64,000 nt of DNA from Bacillota bacterium. Lineage in GTDB: Bacteria; Bacillota; Clostridia; Christensenellales; Aristaeellaceae. The notes under the pieces were generated by a model. The model made no database searches, had not been told where the DNA came from, and saw only the letters and a program-made list of their open reading frames with translations. Location of the stretch: positions 248,001-312,000 of the forward strand of contig JAEZIN010000006.1 of the NCBI GenBank assembly GCA_023436585.1, written 5' to 3'. This document shows, in pieces, positions 59,744-64,000 of the stretch. The position numbers and the translations under genes were made by a program. Positions within the stretch are counted from its first letter, which is position 1. Each line of letters starts with the position of its first letter.

Positions 59744-61064
59744 CTGTTTGTTCCTCCGGATCGGTGATAATGCCGTACAGTGCGCGGTAAAAGGCTTTCC
59801 CGCTGTTGGGGATCACATACAGCGGCGCGGGGAGGGCTTCCTTTACTTCCGGAAGGGAAAGCCCATCCAGAAACAGGTCTCCCTCCGCTCTTAACATGTT
59901 GGCGCAGATATAAATTCGGTCTGCTTCCGCACTTTGCAGCTGCTTTATCAGGTCCTGTCCCGTAATCAGGCCGGTGACCGTGATGGAAGGGCCGAAAAAG
60001 TCATTGCGGATGGGGCGGATATCCACCTTCGTTTGCTTCGGGGCAAACCTGTCTGCCAACTCCCTCAAAAACGGTGCCACGGATACGCCGCATGCGATGG
60101 TGATCCGTTCAGGCCTGTCATCGGGAACGGGCAATTCCTCCGCGAATTGCTCCACATCGCTGATAAACAGACGCAAAAGCCCAACGCCGTTTTCGATTTG
60201 GGGAAAATCCTCATACTCCTCTTCCGAAGGCAAGGGAATGCCGCTCAGGCAGTACAGCTCGTCCGCCGGAAAGACGAAGGCGGTGCCATACTTTTCAAGA
60301 AAATGCTCCTGCAGGGGTCTGATTTTTTGAATCAGCTCTGCGGCCGTTTCCTTGGTGTAAGGCTTAAGAGGCGCAAGCCCGTCCCGGTGGGAAGTAAGCC
60401 CCACGGGGACAAGGGCGGCGGAGCATGCGGCAGGATGGAACGAAATCAGGTCCGCCAGCGTTTTATCCAGCACCGGCCCGTCGTTGATGCCGGGGCAGAG
60501 TACAATCTGGCAGTGAAACCGGATGCCGGCGTCCCTAAAACGCGTTAAGTGCTCCATGATCCTGTCCGCGCCCGGATTTTTCATCATTTGCCTTCGTACA
60601 TCCCCGTCGGTGGCGTGCACCGAGATATACAGGGGGCTGGCGTGGCGGCGGATGATTCTGTCCATCTCGCTTTCCGAGATGTTGGTGAGGGTGATGTAAT
60701 TGCCCATCATCAGCGACAGGCGCCAGTCATCATCCTTGACATAAAGTGTCTGGCGCAGGCTTGGGGGCATCTGGTCAATAAAGCAGAACACACAATGGTT
60801 TTTGCAGCTTCGGGGCCTGGAAAGCAGCGTATCTTCCAACTGAATGCCCAGCGGCTCGTATTCATCCTTCTGGATGGTGAAAATGGCCTTTTCGCCATTC
60901 TTTTTTTCAATGTCCAGAATCAGGAGGCTGTTGGCGGAAAGCGCCTGATAATCGATTTGGTCGATGATGTCTTCCCCGTTGATCCTGAGCAGCCGGTCCC
61001 CTGGCCTGATGCCGCTTGCATATGCGGAGCTGCCCAGCTTAACGGCGGTAATGGTGTGCGGCAA
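59736..61064 (-). CDS. DUF512 radical SAM / PDZ protein
   Basis: About 442 residues. A PDZ-like domain (about 1-65, VKLGSSAYASGIRPGDRLLRING) is followed by a radical SAM Cys cluster in CKNHCVFCFIDQMP, which would hold a 4Fe-4S cluster, then the DUF512 region to the C-terminus. Function is unknown; it is widely conserved in Clostridia beside der. TTG 61062-61064 is chosen as start because AGAAGGAGG lies eight bases upstream and the protein then begins at the PDZ domain. The open frame runs to 61151, but that part contains a promoter (61113-61141) and no ribosome site. It overlaps der by 8 bp. Confidence 0.87.
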   Translation of the reverse strand: MPHTITAVKLGSSAYASGIRPGDRLLRINGEDIIDQIDYQALSANSLLILDIEKKNGEKAIFTIQKDEYEPLGIQLEDTLLSRPRSCKNHCVFCFIDQMPPSLRQTLYVKDDDWRLSLMMGNYITLTNISESEMDRIIRRHASPLYISVHATDGDVRRQMMKNPGADRIMEHLTRFRDAGIRFHCQIVLCPGINDGPVLDKTLADLISFHPAACSAALVPVGLTSHRDGLAPLKPYTKETAAELIQKIRPLQEHFLEKYGTAFVFPADELYCLSGIPLPSEEEYEDFPQIENGVGLLRLFISDVEQFAEELPVPDDRPERITIACGVSVAPFLRELADRFAPKQTKVDIRPIRNDFFGPSITVTGLITGQDLIKQLQSAEADRIYICANMLRAEGDLFLDGLSLPEVKEALPAPLYVIPNSGKAFYRALYGIITDPEEQTDG

Positions 61065-61112
61065 CGCCAAATCCTCCTTCTGCTTGCTCGCGGGCATATA
61101 AATGCAGGATAC

Positions 61113-61141
61113 ATTATCAGCCATTCCCATGGAAATGTCAA
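61113..61141 (-). promoter_or_regulatory. Promoter for DUF512-der-plsY operon
   Basis: On the minus strand: TTGACA (61136-61141), 17-bp spacer, GATAAT (61113-61118). It lies inside the open frame upstream of the DUF512 gene and decides in favour of the TTG start at 61064. Confidence 0.75.
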
Positions 61142-61262
61142 GCAAGGGCAATGATTATGAATGCGTAATGTTTGTTTCAGTCGGACCGAAGCAGCGGGGT
61201 AGACCGGCAAGGGCTGTGGGATGCCGTTTTCGCCTTAGCCGGAATAGGACATATACACACAA

Positions 61263-61284
61263 CCTTCACATTACCTTCATTTTC
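61263..61284 (+). promoter_or_regulatory. Direct repeat resembling an OmpR/PhoB-type regulator box
   Basis: Two 11-bp units, CCTTCACATTA (61263-61273) and CCTTCATTTTC (61274-61284), followed by a TATACT (61302-61307) with no good -35. This is the layout of promoters activated by a PhoB/OmpR-family response regulator; which regulator is not known. Confidence 0.45.
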
Positions 61285-61346
61285 CCACAACATCATGGCT
61301 TTATACTGCAACTGTTTCCATCTCATCCATATGCAAGGAGGTTCCC

Positions 61347-62981
61347 ATGAAGAAAACCCTGAAAACGATATTAAAAGTGCTTGTTCTGTGTGCCGTATTG
61401 GGCGGCCTTGGCTATGGGGGGTACCGTTTTTACTTAAGCAGGCAGGCTGCACCGGCCGCAACGGAAGATGCGTCCGCCTATGTCAGGGTCCAAATCGGCA
61501 CTGGGAACCTGGAAAAGACGGTTACCGGCACGGGCACCCTGAGCATATCCGAAACACAGGATGTTACGGTTCGTTTTCCCGTTCAGGTGACAAACGTGCG
61601 CGTTCTTTCAGGTGAGCAGGTAACGGCCGGCACGCAGCTAATGGATGTGGATACAAATGCACTGAACAACGCCATCGCCGCGCTGGAAACTGATCTTGAA
61701 ACGGCAGAAAGCAGCTTGGCGCAGCTTGTACGCTCCCACGCGGATGACAAGACGCTGACTATCAGCGCGGCAGGCCGGGTCAAGGCCATTTATGGCTCCG
61801 TGGGCGATCTTGCGCAGGATGTCATGGACAAAAGCGGTGCCTTGATGCTGCTGTCCATGGATGAAAAAATGAAAGTAACCATCGATGCCGGAGAGCTTGC
61901 GGTAGGCAAGACCGTTACGGTGATGGATGGCCTCGCAAAGTATACGGGAACCGTGGAAAGCGTTGCGAATGGCAAGGCTGTCATCACCTTCAGCGACTTA
62001 AAAACGCTGGAGGGTGCCAATGTCCAGGTGGTATCGAGCAGCGTGATACTTGGCAGCGGAACGGCGCAGATCAGCATGCCCTATCTGTACACAACCACTG
62101 CCCAGGGACGCATTTCCAAGGTGCATCAGGGAATCAACGCCAAAATAGGCAGGGGCGCATCCCTGTTCTACCTGACCCAGATGCCGGTCTCCGCCGATTA
62201 TGACACGGCGGTCAGGCAGCGGGATGATATCCTTCAAAAGCTGAAGGAAGCAAAGGCAGTGCTGCAAACAGGCACCGTCGTTTCTCCCATCGACGGCATC
62301 GTATCCAGCACGGTAAGCGCGTCCGTATCCGAGACGGCGGCCAATACGGCCCTTGCCACGCTGTATGCCGGCGATGCCATGCAGATGGTTGTAAGCGTGG
62401 ATGAATTGGATATCACAGGCGTTAAGGTGGGGCAGGCGGTGACCGTCTCAATGGACGCCATCACCGGTAAAACGTACGATGCCACCGTGGCCTACATATC
62501 CCAAATCGGCTCCAGTTCCAACGGTGTGACAACGTACAGCGTTACCCTGGATGTACAGGGCGATGACCAGCTCAAAATTGGCATGAACGGCACGGCTACC
62601 ATCACGGTGGGTGAGGCGAACGGTGTGGTGCTGGTGCCTATCGCGGCTTTGAACACATCCAGGAACGGGCAGTATGTATGGCTGTACAATGAATCCGCTT
62701 CAAGCGAGGCCCAGGAGCCTGGGGTGAGAACCCGCGTGGAAACGGGATTGTCCAGCGAAACGTATGCTGAGGTCAAGTCCGGCCTGAAGGAGGGTGATTA
62801 CGTGCTTGTCACCCGCAGCGCGGCCAGCGACTCCCTGCAGGGCATGGTGTTCATGCCCATGGAGGGAATGCCCCAAATGCCGGCCGGGCAGGATGGCCAA
62901 ATCCGCAATTTCCCCGGCACCAACTGGAACGGCGGGGGAACGCGCAACTCCAACGGAGGCTTCCAGCGGCCTGGCAATTAG
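61347..62981 (+). CDS. MacA/HlyD-type periplasmic adaptor protein
   Basis: 544-residue membrane-fusion protein. N-terminal helix (about 8-30), beta-barrel and lipoyl segments flanking a helical hairpin (about 95-135), and a barrel-sandwich region with TGTVVSPIDGIVSST. A long C-terminal tail rich in Pro, Gly, Asn and Met follows (after about 500). It is longer than E. coli MacA (about 370) and has two adjacent lipoyl-like blocks. In Gram-positive bacteria such adaptors work with MacB-type ABC transporters in peptide or antimicrobial efflux. ATG 61347 follows AAGGAGG. First of three genes in the operon. Confidence 0.88.
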   Translation: MKKTLKTILKVLVLCAVLGGLGYGGYRFYLSRQAAPAATEDASAYVRVQIGTGNLEKTVTGTGTLSISETQDVTVRFPVQVTNVRVLSGEQVTAGTQLMDVDTNALNNAIAALETDLETAESSLAQLVRSHADDKTLTISAAGRVKAIYGSVGDLAQDVMDKSGALMLLSMDEKMKVTIDAGELAVGKTVTVMDGLAKYTGTVESVANGKAVITFSDLKTLEGANVQVVSSSVILGSGTAQISMPYLYTTTAQGRISKVHQGINAKIGRGASLFYLTQMPVSADYDTAVRQRDDILQKLKEAKAVLQTGTVVSPIDGIVSSTVSASVSETAANTALATLYAGDAMQMVVSVDELDITGVKVGQAVTVSMDAITGKTYDATVAYISQIGSSSNGVTTYSVTLDVQGDDQLKIGMNGTATITVGEANGVVLVPIAALNTSRNGQYVWLYNESASSEAQEPGVRTRVETGLSSETYAEVKSGLKEGDYVLVTRSAASDSLQGMVFMPMEGMPQMPAGQDGQIRNFPGTNWNGGGTRNSNGGFQRPGN

Positions 62982-62993
62982 GAGGATAAAACC

Positions 62994-63686
62994 ATGATCC
63001 ATATGGAGCATATCATGAAAAAATACAGAATGGGCGGCGAAGAGATCTACGCATTGGCGGATGTATCCCTGAACATTGAAAAAGGGGAATATGTGGCCAT
63101 CATTGGCCCTTCCGGCAGCGGGAAATCCACGCTGATGAACATCATCGGCTGCCTGGACGGCGCGGATTCCGGCTCCTACTCCCTAAACGGCAAGCCCATC
63201 GAAAACTACAACCAGCGGCAGCTGGCCAAGATCCGCAATACGCACATTGGCTTTATTTTTCAGGGCTTCAATCTCTTGTCCAGGCTGACGGCGCTGGAGA
63301 ATGTGGAATTACCCCTGGTATATCAAAATATTCATACCTCCGAACGTAAAAAACGGGCTGTGACGGCACTTGAGCAGGTAGGCCTCAAGGACCGCATGAG
63401 GCACCGGCCCAGCCAGCTTTCGGGCGGGCAGCAGCAGCGCGCGGCCATCGCCAGGGCACTGGCAGCGCATCCTTCCCTGATCCTGGCGGATGAGCCCACC
63501 GGCAACCTGGATAAAAAGACAGGCCTGGAGATTATGGAACTGTTCGCACAGCTTCACCGGGAGGGAAACACCATCGTGGTAATCACTCACGACTCCTCCA
63601 TTGCCGCTAGGGCGCAGCGGGTCATCCATATCGAGGACGGGCACATATGGGAGGAGGGAACGCCAGATGATCTTCCAGTCGCTTAA
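62994..63686 (+). CDS. MacB/LolD-type ABC ATPase
   Basis: 230-residue ATPase. Walker A GPSGSGKST, signature LSGGQQQR, Walker B LILADEPTGNLD and the H-loop VVITHD are intact; this is the MacB/LolD/FtsE group (GCLDGADSGSYSLNG is typical). It begins 12 bp after the adaptor gene, with AGGAGG upstream, and overlaps the permease gene by 20 bp. It powers the adaptor-permease complex. Confidence 0.94.
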   Translation: MIHMEHIMKKYRMGGEEIYALADVSLNIEKGEYVAIIGPSGSGKSTLMNIIGCLDGADSGSYSLNGKPIENYNQRQLAKIRNTHIGFIFQGFNLLSRLTALENVELPLVYQNIHTSERKKRAVTALEQVGLKDRMRHRPSQLSGGQQQRAAIARALAAHPSLILADEPTGNLDKKTGLEIMELFAQLHREGNTIVVITHDSSIAARAQRVIHIEDGHIWEEGTPDDLPVA

Positions 63687-64000
63687 AATGGCATTGAAGT
63701 CCATCGGCGGTAACAAAATGCGCTCCTTCCTGACCATCCTGGGCGTTGTCATCGGCGTGGTGGCCATCGTGGTATTGGTGGCCATCGCCCAGGGGGCCAA
63801 TGCAGCCGTGGTCAGCCGGATTGAAAGCATGGGCACGAACCTCATCAGTGTGAACATACGGGCAAGGTGGCAAAACCCAATCACCCTTTCTGATTTGCAC
63901 GAGCTTTCCCAGGCGCAGTCCATCGCGTTTGTGGCCCCGACGGTGAATGTTTCCGGCACGGTGAAGGCCGGTGTCACCACCTATGATGACGGGACCATCC
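63667..64000 (+). CDS. MacB-type ABC permease (3' truncated by window edge)
   Basis: First 111 residues of a FtsX/MacB-type permease: MIFQSLKMALKSIGGNKMRS, then a long membrane helix (FLTILGVVIGVVAIVVLVAI), and the start of the extracytoplasmic MacB periplasmic core domain (SRIESMGTNLISV). The frame is open at the window end. ATG 63667 overlaps the ATPase gene by 20 bp, and GGAGGG lies upstream. Together with the two preceding genes it forms a MacAB-like export system. Confidence 0.9.
   Translation, partial: MIFQSLKMALKSIGGNKMRSFLTILGVVIGVVAIVVLVAIAQGANAAVVSRIESMGTNLISVNIRARWQNPITLSDLHELSQAQSIAFVAPTVNVSGTVKAGVTTYDDGTI

Noticed and set aside
1..64000. CRISPR arrays, tRNA or rRNA genes, insertion sequences, prophage.
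   Set aside because: No spaced direct repeats, no tRNA cloverleaf ends, no transposase or phage genes were found on either strand.

Overview
The window looks like chromosomal DNA from a GC-rich member of the Clostridia (Bacillota), probably a gut or plant-fibre commensal. The grounds are sigma-A promoters with 17-bp spacing, strong AGGAGG-type ribosome sites, frequent GTG/TTG starts, FadR-type GntR and ArsR regulators, a DUF512-der-plsY operon, DUF4342 and DUF6273 proteins, and pentose and oligosaccharide scavenging genes. A Christensenellales- or Oscillospirales-like lineage is my inference only. I saw no rRNA, tRNA, CRISPR array, insertion sequence or prophage.

Layout. 1-3035: a heterodimeric ABC exporter, the first subunit cut by the window edge. 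3314-13191: a hemicellulose and L-arabinose region with a dedicated HTH regulator, two tandem GH51 arabinofuranosidases, araB, a convergent araD and a GH3 glycosidase; araA is not here. A compact, highly structured 303-bp element lies between araB and araD. 13678-19503: a complete Opp/Dpp-type importer (binding protein, two permeases, two ATPases), probably for oligosaccharides or peptides. 19578-24084: a family 1 binding lipoprotein in an operon with a Cache/GGDEF/EAL protein. 24264-26099: asnB.

26333-30524 is the most unusual part. A short-chain dehydrogenase is followed by one 1109-residue protein that joins an acyl-activating ligase, an acyl carrier protein and a PLP-dependent alpha-oxoamine synthase. 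Together they could activate a fatty acid, condense it with an amino acid and reduce the ketone, as in sphingoid-base or sulfonolipid synthesis. Next come a pseudo-receiver protein and an SPFH (flotillin-fold) protein with zinc ribbons.

32543-40775: a GntR regulator, a nicotinamidase-like hydrolase overlapping a class A beta-lactamase-fold protein without a signal peptide, a SulP transporter, a second heterodimeric ABC exporter and a papain-like protein. 40865-48980: a two-component system, a DUF4342 protein, a histidine phosphatase, a small ArsR/DUF2087 operon with a 59-residue ORF, a GH65 phosphorylase and a glycerophosphodiesterase. 49174-58406: cysK, a polytopic membrane protein, deoD, an RlmI-type methyltransferase, a phosphodiester glycosidase with a divergent Lgt-like protein, a DUF6273 protein and an archaeal-type ornithine cyclodeaminase. 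57801-61064: plsY, der and the DUF512 radical SAM protein on the minus strand. 61347-64000: a MacAB-like efflux operon running off the window.
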